A DNA stretch of 18,791 nucleotides. It comes from GCA-2719315 sp964448645. Its GTDB lineage: Bacteria; Bacteroidota; Bacteroidia; Flavobacteriales; Flavobacteriaceae. Shown here one piece after another: positions 7,745-14,864 of this stretch. The number at the start of each line of letters is the position of its first letter. Position 1 is the stretch's first letter. The position numbers were made by a program, and so were the translations under genes. The stretch is taken from positions 1-18,791 of the forward strand of contig CAYUZY010000028.1 in NCBI GenBank assembly GCA_964448645.1, in the 5' to 3' direction. The notes under the pieces are model-generated. The model did no database searches. It had not been told where the DNA came from and saw only the letters and a list, made by a program, of their open reading frames with translations.

Positions 7745-8248
7745 TTAATAAGCAGTTATTATTTCAATAACTCCAAAAGCTCCTCTTGAACCATATTTAG
7801 TAGCATCAGAATGTTTTAATACTTTAACATCTTTAATCGTTCTTGATAGAGATTGAACTCCACCAGGAGCATCTCCTATAGGAACACCATCAATAACCCA
7901 TAAGGGTTGTTTAACATTTACACTATTAAATGAACTTCCAACTGAACTAGCTCCAGCACCTAAGGTAGAAACTGGGACTAATATTGGTATACCATTTATA
8001 TTTTGAGTTACTTTTCCACCTAAGTGATATCTTAAAGCGGAAACCCAGTCTTTAGCATTTACATCAATTCCATATTCATTGAGTCCCATTCTTTTAAATC
8101 TTTCTTGCTTTTTTTGTTCTCTACGTTCTTTTTTAAGTTGAATTTTAAGTTCTTTTTGTTCCTTTTTAGTTAATTTATTTTCATTTAATGATTGCGCATA
8201 TATTGATATTGACATTAAGAAAGAAAATAATAATAATAATTTTTTCAT
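7745..8248 (-). CDS. Free-standing SusC-type TonB plug-domain protein
   Basis: 167 aa. A signal peptide (MKKLLLLFSFLMSISIYAQ) is followed by a highly charged Lys/Glu/Gln-rich helix (about 25-55) and then a plug-like domain. Its C-terminal part matches the SusC/RagA plug signature: PLWVIDGVPIGD (115-126), then DVKVLKHSDATKYGSRGAFGVIEI (140-163). In full-length receptors this segment is followed by a 22-strand barrel, but here the protein stops four residues after it. The reading frame ends in a clean stop, and the next gene begins outside the gap, so this is not an obvious frameshift remnant. I see no TonB box or N-terminal carboxypeptidase-like domain. It could be a periplasmic TonB-interacting or decoy protein, or a fixed relic. 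A perfect TAnnTTTG element lies 26 bases upstream, so it is probably expressed. Confidence 0.75.
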   Translation of the reverse strand: MKKLLLLFSFLMSISIYAQSLNENKLTKKEQKELKIQLKKERREQKKQERFKRMGLNEYGIDVNAKDWVSALRYHLGGKVTQNINGIPILVPVSTLGAGASSVGSSFNSVNVKQPLWVIDGVPIGDAPGGVQSLSRTIKDVKVLKHSDATKYGSRGAFGVIEIITAY

Positions 8249-8274
8249 TTTATAATTTAATTTGAAGGAACTTC

Positions 8275-8282
8275 CAAATATA
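8275..8282 (-). promoter_or_regulatory. -7 promoter element of the plug-domain gene
   Basis: The minus strand reads TATATTTG, a perfect TAnnTTTG match, 26 bases before the ATG. The inverted repeat GGAA-C-TTCC (8267-8275) abuts it on the downstream side and could be an operator over the start site, though it is short. Confidence 0.5.
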
Positions 8283-8317
8283 AAGTAAAATATATTTTTT
8301 TATTTAAATTTTGTGTC

Positions 8318-8349
8318 TTGAGCATAAAATTTAATTTTTATTACATTTA
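8318..8349 (+). promoter_or_regulatory. Possible promoter of the PQQ dehydrogenase gene
   Basis: TTG (8318-8320), a 21-base spacer, then TACATTTA (8342-8349; 7 of 8 to TAnnTTTG) fits the Bacteroidota -33/-7 layout. The ATG at 8368 would follow with a leader of only about 10-15 bases. Confidence 0.4.
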
Positions 8350-8367
8350 AAAAATTTAAAAAACAAA

Positions 8368-10575
8368 ATGAAACAAATAACTTTTTTTTTAGCATTTATT
8401 CTTTTATTTTCTTGTTCTAAAAATTTTGATAGAAAAGAATCAAATACTTTAAATCAAAACACTGAGAAATGGAATGAATATTTGGGAGATAAGGCAAGAA
8501 CTCACTATTCATCATTAAATCAAATAAATAAGTCTAATGTAAAAACTCTAACGAAAGTTTGGGAATACAAATCGGGAAATCTTAATGGAAAAAATACTAC
8601 TCAAATTCAATGTAGTCCAATCGTAATAGACTCTATTTTATATGGGACAAATCCTATAACAAAATTATTTGCTATTAATGCTAAAACAGGAAAAGAACTT
8701 TGGAAATTTGATCATGGTCAAGATGTTGGGCCTGGTTGGTGGGGAGTTAATAGAGGTTTGATTTATTGGGATGATAAAAGTGATGGAAGAATAATTTACA
8801 CATCGGGAAGTTATATATATGCAATTGATGCTTTAAATGGAGATATTGAAAATACTTTTGGAGAGAACGGGAAAATAGATTTAAGAAAAAATCTTGGAAG
8901 ACCATTTGAAACTTTATCTGTTGTTGCTAATACTCCAGGGGTTGTTTATAAAAATATATTAATTCAGGGAACTAGAGTACATGAAGGGCCTGGAGCTTCA
9001 CCAGGTCATATTCGTGCGTATGATTTAAATACAGGATCTTTAGTTTGGAGATTTAATACCATTCCTCAACCAGGAGAATTTGGATATGGAACATGGCCTA
9101 AAGATGCTTATAAGTATGTTGGAGGAGCAAACTCATGGGCAGGAATGACATTAGATGAAGAAACAGGTATAGTTTATATTCCAACGGGCTCAGCATCATA
9201 TGATTTCTGGGGAGGTAATAGAAAGGGAAAAAATTTATTTGCAAATTCTCTTATAGCATTAGATGCCAAAGATGGATCTCGTTTATGGCATTTTCAATTT
9301 GTTCATCATGATCTTTGGGATAGAGATTTACCTGCACCTCCAAACTTAGTTACTATAAATAAAGATGGAAGATATATTAAAGCAGTAGCTCAGGTTACTA
9401 AATCTGGTCATGTTTTTGTTTTTGACAGGAAAACGGGAGAACATATTTTTCCCGTAGAAGAATTTCCATTTCCTTTATCTGAACTTGAAGATGAAGAATC
9501 ATGGCCTACTCAGCCACTTCCAACAAAAATCCCTCCTTTTGCAAGACAGAAATTTACTAAAGATATGATTAACGATATGTTTCCAAATTCAAAAGCTCTA
9601 CTTGCTTGGACGCCAAATCAAAAGGAAAAGGTTTCAGATAAAACAATTAAAGAAGTGTTTGAAACTTTAAATTCTCAAGGGCAATTTCATCCCCATAGTG
9701 AAACAAAAAGATCAATCACATTTCCTGGTTTAGATGGTGGGGCAGAGTGGGGAGGAGCAGCATTTGATCCTAATTCAGGCTGGTTATATGTAAATTCTAA
9801 TGAAATGGCTTGGGTTTCAATTGCAAATAAATATGATAATCCTAAAGAATGGGAATGGCAGTTAAAGAAAGATCCTATAAAAAGTTATGGTAAATCAATT
9901 TATTCTCAACAATGTTCTAGATGTCATGGAGCTGAACTAGATGGGATGTCAAATATTCCAGGTTTAAAAAATTTAAAAAACAAATTTAACAAACTAGAAT
10001 TGTCAGCTATAATAAAAAAAGGTAAAGGAAGTATGATGCCAATGCCTCAAGTTTCTGAAAGTCAGATTAAAGCAATGACTTCATATTTATTAGATGATGA
10101 TACCATTGATTTAGATTTAAACTCTTTTAGAGAGCTTGACCCAAACATTGTACCATATTCTATAGATTATTTTGGAAGATTTATGGATGAAAATGGTTAC
10201 CCAGCTGTTAAACCACCTTGGGGAACTTTAAATGCTATAGATCTTAATAAAGGTGAAATTGTGTGGCAAGTTCCTTTAGGGGAATATGAAGAGTTAACCA
10301 ATCAAGGGTTTGCTAAAACAGGCACAGAAAATTATGGAGGGCCTATTTTAACTGATGGTGGATTAATATTTATAGGAGCTACCAATGATGAATATTTTAG
10401 AGCTTTTGATAAAAAAACTGGAGAAGAAATTTGGAAAACTAAATTACCTGCTGGAGGTTACGCGACTCCAATTACATATCAAATAGATGGAAAACAATAT
10501 GTTGTTATTGCCTGTGGTGGCGGTAAGATGGGAACCAAATCCGGAGATTCTTATATAGCTTTTGCTTTAAATTAA
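8368..10575 (+). CDS. PQQ-dependent quinohaemoprotein dehydrogenase, lipoprotein
   Basis: 735 aa. The N-terminus is a lipoprotein signal with lipobox LLFSC (C16), so it is anchored to a periplasm-facing membrane. Residues about 35-495 and 600-735 form the eight-bladed PQQ propeller of the glucose/quinate dehydrogenase type, with repeated blade motifs of the AINAKTGKELWKFD kind and the active-site signature FVHHDLWDRDLPAPP (311-325). Between the last blades sits a cytochrome c domain: CSRCH (516-520) binds haem covalently, and MMPMP (556-560) offers the distal Met. The family oxidises sugars or alcohols and passes electrons through haem to the respiratory chain. The substrate is not determined; glucose or another aldose/polyol is likeliest. 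No PQQ synthesis genes are in the window. It leads a plus-strand run with the PRTase (10-base gap) and YhhQ. Confidence 0.87.
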   Translation: MKQITFFLAFILLFSCSKNFDRKESNTLNQNTEKWNEYLGDKARTHYSSLNQINKSNVKTLTKVWEYKSGNLNGKNTTQIQCSPIVIDSILYGTNPITKLFAINAKTGKELWKFDHGQDVGPGWWGVNRGLIYWDDKSDGRIIYTSGSYIYAIDALNGDIENTFGENGKIDLRKNLGRPFETLSVVANTPGVVYKNILIQGTRVHEGPGASPGHIRAYDLNTGSLVWRFNTIPQPGEFGYGTWPKDAYKYVGGANSWAGMTLDEETGIVYIPTGSASYDFWGGNRKGKNLFANSLIALDAKDGSRLWHFQFVHHDLWDRDLPAPPNLVTINKDGRYIKAVAQVTKSGHVFVFDRKTGEHIFPVEEFPFPLSELEDEESWPTQPLPTKIPPFARQKFTKDMINDMFPNSKALLAWTPNQKEKVSDKTIKEVFETLNSQGQFHPHSETKRSITFPGLDGGAEWGGAAFDPNSGWLYVNSNEMAWVSIANKYDNPKEWEWQLKKDPIKSYGKSIYSQQCSRCHGAELDGMSNIPGLKNLKNKFNKLELSAIIKKGKGSMMPMPQVSESQIKAMTSYLLDDDTIDLDLNSFRELDPNIVPYSIDYFGRFMDENGYPAVKPPWGTLNAIDLNKGEIVWQVPLGEYEELTNQGFAKTGTENYGGPILTDGGLIFIGATNDEYFRAFDKKTGEEIWKTKLPAGGYATPITYQIDGKQYVVIACGGGKMGTKSGDSYIAFALN

Positions 10576-10585
10576 ATTTATATAA

Positions 10586-11038
10586 ATGTCTGAAATTAAA
10601 TTAAATTATTCTATAGACGAAATGCAGAATGCTCTTGTTAAAATAATTGAGCAAATGAAAAAATCTAATTGGTTACCTGAAATTATTTTAAGTATCAATA
10701 GAGGTGGTTGTATTGCAGGGGTGTATTTATCTCATAAAATTGAAATACCTCATAAAGTAATTGATATTCAATTAAGAGATAGTGTAATTAGTCCAAATTT
10801 TTCTGTTTTGAATGAAAGTTTATCTAAATATAAAAGAGTATTAATTATTGATGATATTAATGATACAGGTAAAACTTTTAGTTTAATCAAAAATCATTCA
10901 ATTAAATTTAAATCTGAAATACATTTTGCGGCTTTAATTTATAACGTAAAGAGCAAAGTAAAAATAGAATATCAAGGACAGTTTATTGATAAATCTAAAA
11001 ATCCAGTTTGGTTTATATTTCCTTGGGAAAAATGGTAG
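10586..11038 (+). CDS. Small purine-type phosphoribosyltransferase
   Basis: 150 aa, type I PRTase fold. The PRPP-binding loop is VLIIDDINDTGKTF (85-98), with the acidic pair D89 and D90. The pyrophosphate loop is SINRGG (36-41). The C-terminus VWFIFPWE (141-148) is the aromatic/PWE ending typical of short xanthine-guanine or archaeal-type hypoxanthine PRTases (COG2236-like). These join a free base to PRPP to make the nucleotide in the cytoplasm. Which base is used cannot be read from the sequence. It lies 10 bases after the PQQ dehydrogenase gene and 18 bases before yhhQ on the same strand. Since YhhQ imports 7-deazaguanine bases, a role in salvage of a guanine-like base is an attractive but unproven reading. 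Confidence 0.8.
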   Translation: MSEIKLNYSIDEMQNALVKIIEQMKKSNWLPEIILSINRGGCIAGVYLSHKIEIPHKVIDIQLRDSVISPNFSVLNESLSKYKRVLIIDDINDTGKTFSLIKNHSIKFKSEIHFAALIYNVKSKVKIEYQGQFIDKSKNPVWFIFPWEKW

Positions 11039-11056
11039 AAATAATCTCAATAATTA

Positions 11057-11656
11057 ATGTTTAAAAATAGATTAAACACCCTATTAGTTCTAGTTTTATT
11101 ACATATAAGTATTACAACTTTATCAAATGCTTTAGTTGCAATTCCTATTGAACTTTTAGGTTATAAAATTACATGGGCAGCTTTTGTATTTCCTCTTGTT
11201 GTTGTAGCAACGGATTTAACTGTTAGGCTTTTAGGCAAGTCAATAGCTCAGAAAACAATTATTTATACTTATCCTTTGGCAATTATTTCATCTATTTTAA
11301 TTGTTTATTTAGAAGGAAATCCTCTATCAGTAGCATTTAGAATTGGTTTCGCAAGTGCTACTGCTTATGCTTTAGGAATATTAATAGATATATATGCCTT
11401 TCAGTTTATTAGAGAAAAATATTCTGCTTGGTGGATAGCTCCAGCTTTATCTACAATAATATCTAATATAATTGATACTTATACTTTCTTTTTTACCGCT
11501 TTTTCTGGTTCAGAGGATCCATACATGGCTTTAAATTGGTTTGAAATTGCTGGAAATCAAACAGTATTAAAAATAATTATAGGTCTATTATTCTTTTTGC
11601 CAGCTTATGGTTTATTACTTAATTTTCTTTTAAAGAAAATTATTAAACAAAAATAA
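11057..11656 (+). CDS. yhhQ: Queuosine precursor transporter, YhhQ family
   Basis: 199 aa with about six membrane helices, matching E. coli YhhQ block by block: SNALVAIPIELLGYKITWAAF (23-43, conserved SN...P...LG...TW.AF), FPLVVVATDLTVRLLG (45-60, the family hallmark with D53 and R57), a YALGILIDIYAF segment, WWIAPALSTIISNIIDTYTFF, and the FFLPAYGLLLNFLLKK end. Members take up queuosine precursors (preQ0, preQ1 or queuine) across the inner membrane for tRNA queuosine synthesis. Relying on import suggests incomplete or supplemented de novo synthesis, which cannot be tested here. The gene overlaps the 3' end of the convergent small membrane protein gene by 14 bases. It is the last gene of the PQQ dehydrogenase-PRTase-yhhQ run. 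Confidence 0.9.
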   Translation: MFKNRLNTLLVLVLLHISITTLSNALVAIPIELLGYKITWAAFVFPLVVVATDLTVRLLGKSIAQKTIIYTYPLAIISSILIVYLEGNPLSVAFRIGFASATAYALGILIDIYAFQFIREKYSAWWIAPALSTIISNIIDTYTFFFTAFSGSEDPYMALNWFEIAGNQTVLKIIIGLLFFLPAYGLLLNFLLKKIIKQK

Positions 11657-11894
11657 ATACAGAAACTATAATTAGTGTAACGATAATAACAGAATAAATA
11701 AACCAAATTTTTGGTTTTTCTTTTTTTAACTCATCTGTAATAGTCCATATTGCTCCAGCAATTGCAAAAGAAAGCCATGATAGAAAATCTAATTTAATAT
11801 TGAAAAAGTATTTATAGAGAAATTCAAATAAGACTCCAAAAATTAGAATTAAAAAACCTATCCATCCTAAATATTTATAAATCCATTTCTTCAT
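11643..11894 (-). CDS. Small three-helix membrane protein, unknown function
   Basis: 83 aa from the ATG at 11894; an in-frame TTG one codon upstream is the alternative start. It has a Lys/Trp-rich start (MKKWIYKYLGW) and hydrophobic stretches at about 11-30, 37-52 and 63-82, separated by a charged DELKKEKPK loop (53-61). No family was recognised. It lies 24 bases downstream of the outer-membrane protein gene on the same strand, so it is probably its operon partner, and it overlaps the end of yhhQ. A real gene is likely because the strand, spacing and membrane pattern are coherent and it is not a shadow of a longer gene. Confidence 0.6.
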   Translation of the reverse strand: MKKWIYKYLGWIGFLILIFGVLFEFLYKYFFNIKLDFLSWLSFAIAGAIWTITDELKKEKPKIWFIYSVIIVTLIIVSVFIFV

Positions 11895-11918
11895 CAAAAA
11901 ATTTTATAAAAGACTTAA

Positions 11919-12707
11919 TTATTTATTCAGATTAATCTTTGTTTTCTTTATAAATTTATTATTAAATGAATAGTTAATTCCAATATTCCAGTCAAAGCTT
12001 TTTCCGGTGAAATTACCAAAATCAATAGCTTTATTCATACTACTAGAAATGCTAATTGGAGAGTTATTAAATCTAATTGAAATATTTTGCGCCGCAAAAA
12101 TTCCAGTTTGATTATCTACTTTTGGAAAATAAATTTCTGGACTCCAATTTATAGTTATTGATTCCCCTAATTTTATATTTCCTATTTTAGATTTAATTGA
12201 TAACATTCTAGCTATATTAGGTTGCTCCTTATTTTTCTTAATTGGAAAGGCATTAAAAAATGTGAATCCAAATCTAAAATTACTACTAATTAAATAGAAA
12301 AAATCTATAGTTGATACAGTACTAACCCATGTTGAAAATGCTTCTTGTTTAATATTATTTTTTTCATATGATATTGTATGGAAGTATAGCCCAGGAATAA
12401 ATTGACTAAATATTAAATTATATTTTTTATTACTTACTATTTTATAACTCCAAATAAAGTCAAATACCCATGGTCTTAATCCATTAAGATCAAAACTTAG
12501 TGAAGGATTAAAACTAAACCGATCACCACCTAGAGATAAATTAATTACTGTTGCAGGTTCTCCTAAGGTAAATAAGGGGATAAAAGAAAAACCATTATTA
12601 GAAATATTTATATTACCATTAAAATGATATTCTTTTTCTGTAGAATTATTTTGTGAAAAAAGAACATTAGATAAAAAGAGTAGTAAAATTATTATATAAT
12701 TTTTCAA
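11919..12707 (-). CDS. Predicted outer-membrane beta-barrel protein, unknown function
   Basis: 262 aa. The signal peptide (MKNYIIILLLFLSNVLFSQ) has the Q-ending cleavage site usual in this group. The rest is rich in alternating hydrophobic/polar segments with aromatic residues (for example the stretches near 40-60, 75-95, 125-150 and 230-250), suggesting a barrel of roughly ten to twelve strands. I recognise no specific family; the protein ends with a basic tail rather than the usual terminal aromatic. The start is TTG at 12707: in-frame upstream codons reach a stop at 12732-12734 without an ATG, and the signal peptide begins exactly at the TTG. It is divergent from the OmpA-like gene, with 137 bases between in which I see no clear promoter motif. 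Confidence 0.65.
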   Translation of the reverse strand: MKNYIIILLLFLSNVLFSQNNSTEKEYHFNGNINISNNGFSFIPLFTLGEPATVINLSLGGDRFSFNPSLSFDLNGLRPWVFDFIWSYKIVSNKKYNLIFSQFIPGLYFHTISYEKNNIKQEAFSTWVSTVSTIDFFYLISSNFRFGFTFFNAFPIKKNKEQPNIARMLSIKSKIGNIKLGESITINWSPEIYFPKVDNQTGIFAAQNISIRFNNSPISISSSMNKAIDFGNFTGKSFDWNIGINYSFNNKFIKKTKINLNK

Positions 12708-12844
12708 TAGATGTTTTAAAAAAAATAATATTTAAAATTAGTCTAATATTAAAAAAAAATAAGAAAATAAATTCTGACTTAATTTATAAGATTTTTATTT
12801 TATACTAAAATATTGTATATTAGATAGATACATAAAAAAGAATT

Positions 12845-13825
12845 ATGTCTTTATTTAGATTTTATATAAAACTTTTGTTTTTAATAGCACCCTTTTTAAT
12901 GTTTTCTCAATTTGAATTTTCTGGTGTAGTTAAGGATAAAAATACGGGCACAGAGTTAGAAAAAGTTTTGGTTGTTGTAAAGCCTCTAAGAATCACTAAA
13001 GCGGGTTATTATGGAGGTGTATATACAGAGAAAGATGGTTTGTTTTCTGTAAAAACTACTTATGATTTACCATTACAGTTAGTGCTCACTAAAAAAGGTT
13101 GTAAATCAAAGAAAGTAAGAATAAAAGATAAAAAGACATATTTTGATATAACTTTAGATTGTGAGCAGGAAACAATAGAACAAATAATTACAGAAAGAAA
13201 ATCAGATAATGACAATGATGGAATTATTAATTCTGAAGATGAATGTCCAGATGAGTACGGAGTTAAAGAAAATAATGGCTGTCCATCTCTTGATTCTGAT
13301 GGAGATGGCGTTTTAAATAGTGAAGATAATTGTCCTGATGAAGCTGGAGATTCTGATAATAATGGTTGCCCTTGGGAAGATGATGATGGAGACGGAGTTT
13401 TAGACAGAGATGATGATTGTCCAAATGAACCTGGTGATAAGGCTAATAAAGGTTGTCCCTCTAAAGTTAAATCTATTTTAGATTTAATTTCAAAAGAAAA
13501 TTCTATAATTTTATTCCAAGCTAATTCATCTGTTTTAAATGAAATGGGACAGTCGGCTATTAGAATTTTAGCAGAAGGACTAAAAAAACATTCAGATTTA
13601 TCAATTATTGTTGAGGGTCACTCTTCTAGTGACGGGAGTGAGTCATACAATCAAAATCTCTCTGAGAAAAGAGCAAATTCTGTTAAATCTTTATTGGAGA
13701 ATCTTGGAATTGATGGATCTCGAATAAAGGCTGTTGGTTATGGAGAAGGAAAACCTGTTGATACAAATAACACCTCTTCAGGGAGAGCTAATAATAGAAG
13801 AGTAGTTTTCCGATTATCAGATTAA
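12845..13825 (+). CDS. OmpA-family protein with carboxypeptidase-like domain and TSP3 repeats
   Basis: 326 aa. Order: signal peptide (1-22); a carboxypeptidase regulatory-like beta-sandwich (about 24-105, FEFSGVVKDKNTG...); three calcium-binding thrombospondin type-3 repeats starting at about 121, 150 and 180 (DxDxDGxxxxxDxCP pattern, each closed by GCP); and an OmpA C-terminal peptidoglycan-binding domain (about 216-326) with IILFQANSS, VEGHSSSDGSESYNQ, LSEKRA and the final NNRRVVF. It is expected to link the outer membrane to the cell wall. The Asp that normally sits three residues after the G of VEGH is S261 here; D263, two residues later, may take its place, and R276 is kept. A hairpin directly follows the stop codon. 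A free-standing gene. Confidence 0.88.
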   Translation: MSLFRFYIKLLFLIAPFLMFSQFEFSGVVKDKNTGTELEKVLVVVKPLRITKAGYYGGVYTEKDGLFSVKTTYDLPLQLVLTKKGCKSKKVRIKDKKTYFDITLDCEQETIEQIITERKSDNDNDGIINSEDECPDEYGVKENNGCPSLDSDGDGVLNSEDNCPDEAGDSDNNGCPWEDDDGDGVLDRDDDCPNEPGDKANKGCPSKVKSILDLISKENSIILFQANSSVLNEMGQSAIRILAEGLKKHSDLSIIVEGHSSSDGSESYNQNLSEKRANSVKSLLENLGIDGSRIKAVGYGEGKPVDTNNTSSGRANNRRVVFRLSD

Positions 13826-13851
13826 GGCTAATTTTAATATAAAAATTGGCT
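13826..13851 (+). terminator. Rho-independent-type terminator after the OmpA-like gene
   Basis: GGCTAATTTT (13826-13835) pairs with AAAATTGGCT (13842-13851) around a 6-base loop, a 10-bp stem with two G-U pairs. It begins at the base after the stop codon and is followed by T-rich sequence with seven consecutive T at 13865-13871, which reach the stop of the convergent MerC gene. Confidence 0.55.
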
Positions 13852-13869
13852 ATTTCTTAATGTGTTTTT

Positions 13870-14268
13870 TTAATTTTCATGAATACAGCACTTATCCTCT
13901 TTACAACGACAAAACTTTAAATTATATACGTGTAAACAGCAAAGGGAAATTGCTGAGGAATAAGTTAAAAGTTCAGGAATATGAAAAATTTCTAATTCTT
14001 CATTAAGTATAAATAAACAAAGTAAAAACCAAGCCGAAAATAAAGAGATTTTTACAAATAAATTAGAAGAGTTTTTAACTGAAAAATATACCGCTAAAAA
14101 AGAAATCCCCAAAAATAAATAATTTAATGAAAGCCATAAAAAACTTATTTCTTGGCTAATGACAGTAATTTGAGATAAAAAAATAAGAGGTGTAGCAATG
14201 CAATGAAGTAAGCATAATCCACTTGAGATTATACCTAAATGGTCTGAGTTATTTATAGCTACTTTCAT
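13870..14268 (-). CDS. MerC-family membrane protein
   Basis: 132 aa with four predicted membrane helices. The N-terminal block DHLGIISSGLCLLHCIATPLIF matches the MerC mercuric-ion transport family, with the paired cysteines C19 and C23 and H22 in the first helix. The C-terminus is cysteine-rich (CRCKEDKCCIHEN), giving further possible metal ligands. Classical MerC moves Hg(II) into the cell, but in this group many MerC-domain genes stand without a mer operon and their true ligand is unknown. No merA, merR or merP is nearby. The gene lies 41 bases after the cupin gene on the same strand and may be co-transcribed with it. Confidence 0.82.
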   Translation of the reverse strand: MKVAINNSDHLGIISSGLCLLHCIATPLIFLSQITVISQEISFLWLSLNYLFLGISFLAVYFSVKNSSNLFVKISLFSAWFLLCLFILNEELEIFHIPELLTYSSAISLCCLHVYNLKFCRCKEDKCCIHEN

Positions 14269-14309
14269 GATTTTCGAGCGAATATATATATATTATAATT
14301 TTAAATAAA

Positions 14310-14729
14310 TTATTTTTCTTCCATAATCATCATAGGTGTTCCGTCTTCTCCTAAAATGGTTCCAGATGAAATCACAACTTCTTTTCCATCATTTTTTGCA
14401 TAATGCCATTCGTCAGATTCACTTATAAAAGTTTCACCAGCTTTAGTTACAACAGATTTATTTTTATCAACTAAAACAATAGTTAATTCGCCTTGAATAA
14501 CATTTTGAATTACAGTAACGGGTTTTGGGTGTTTGTGAACAGGATATGATTCTCCAGGTTGAAGAACTAAGATAGCAGTTGTAATGCTAGGAGTTCCTTC
14601 AGGATAAGAAAATTCATTTCCAAAAGAGTTTTTATTGGCACCTTCAAGCCAAAAATTAGTTTTAGTGTATGAATTGTTTTGGCAAGAAAAAATAAAAAGG
14701 GATGTAAGTATAAAAACAATTTTTTTCAT
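14310..14729 (-). CDS. Cupin-domain lipoprotein
   Basis: 139 aa using the ATG at 14729. The frame stays open for ten more codons upstream, but starting here gives a clean lipoprotein signal, MKKIVFILTSLFIFSC with C16 as the lipidated residue, and a -7 element sits 27 bases upstream. A single cupin barrel follows: PGESYPVHKHPKP (58-70) with H65 and H67, VIQGELTIVLV (77-87), and EWHYAKN with H109 as the third His ligand. The usual motif-1 glutamate seems replaced (Q75 is nearest). The chemistry is unknown; cupins of this size may bind metal ions or small ligands. It is probably an envelope-facing protein, and MerC follows downstream. Confidence 0.8.
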   Translation of the reverse strand: MKKIVFILTSLFIFSCQNNSYTKTNFWLEGANKNSFGNEFSYPEGTPSITTAILVLQPGESYPVHKHPKPVTVIQNVIQGELTIVLVDKNKSVVTKAGETFISESDEWHYAKNDGKEVVISSGTILGEDGTPMMIMEEK

Positions 14730-14756
14730 TAGGGTTTGATTTATGTTTAATAATTC

Positions 14757-14764
14757 CAAATGTA
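14757..14764 (-). promoter_or_regulatory. -7 promoter element of the cupin gene
   Basis: The minus strand reads TACATTTG, a perfect TAnnTTTG match, 27 bases before the chosen ATG at 14729. The TTG/ATG codons upstream of 14729 would then fall at or before the start of the transcript, which supports the shorter gene. The leader is very similar to that of the next upstream gene. Confidence 0.5.
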
Positions 14765-14864
14765 ATAATTTATAAAGATTTCTTAAAATTTTAACTTTAG
14801 ATATATATAAAAAGGTATACTTTTAATATTAAATTTAAAGATCATTAGAGGGGTTTTTATTATA

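Noticed and set aside
7726..7745. AAATAT...ATATTT inverted repeat between the convergent DoxX and plug genes
   Set aside because: The stem has only A-T pairs and overlaps both stop regions; it is too weak to call a terminator.
8227..8245. AAT triplet repeat near the plug-protein start
   Set aside because: It encodes the leucine run of the signal peptide on the minus strand, not an independent repeat.
14281..14294. AT dinucleotide run between merC and the cupin gene
   Set aside because: A short simple repeat in an AT-rich gap; no array or regulatory layout is visible.
14730..14759. Ten-codon N-terminal extension of the cupin protein
   Set aside because: The extension would spoil the lipoprotein signal and reaches almost to the -7 element at 14757; the ATG at 14729 fits both.
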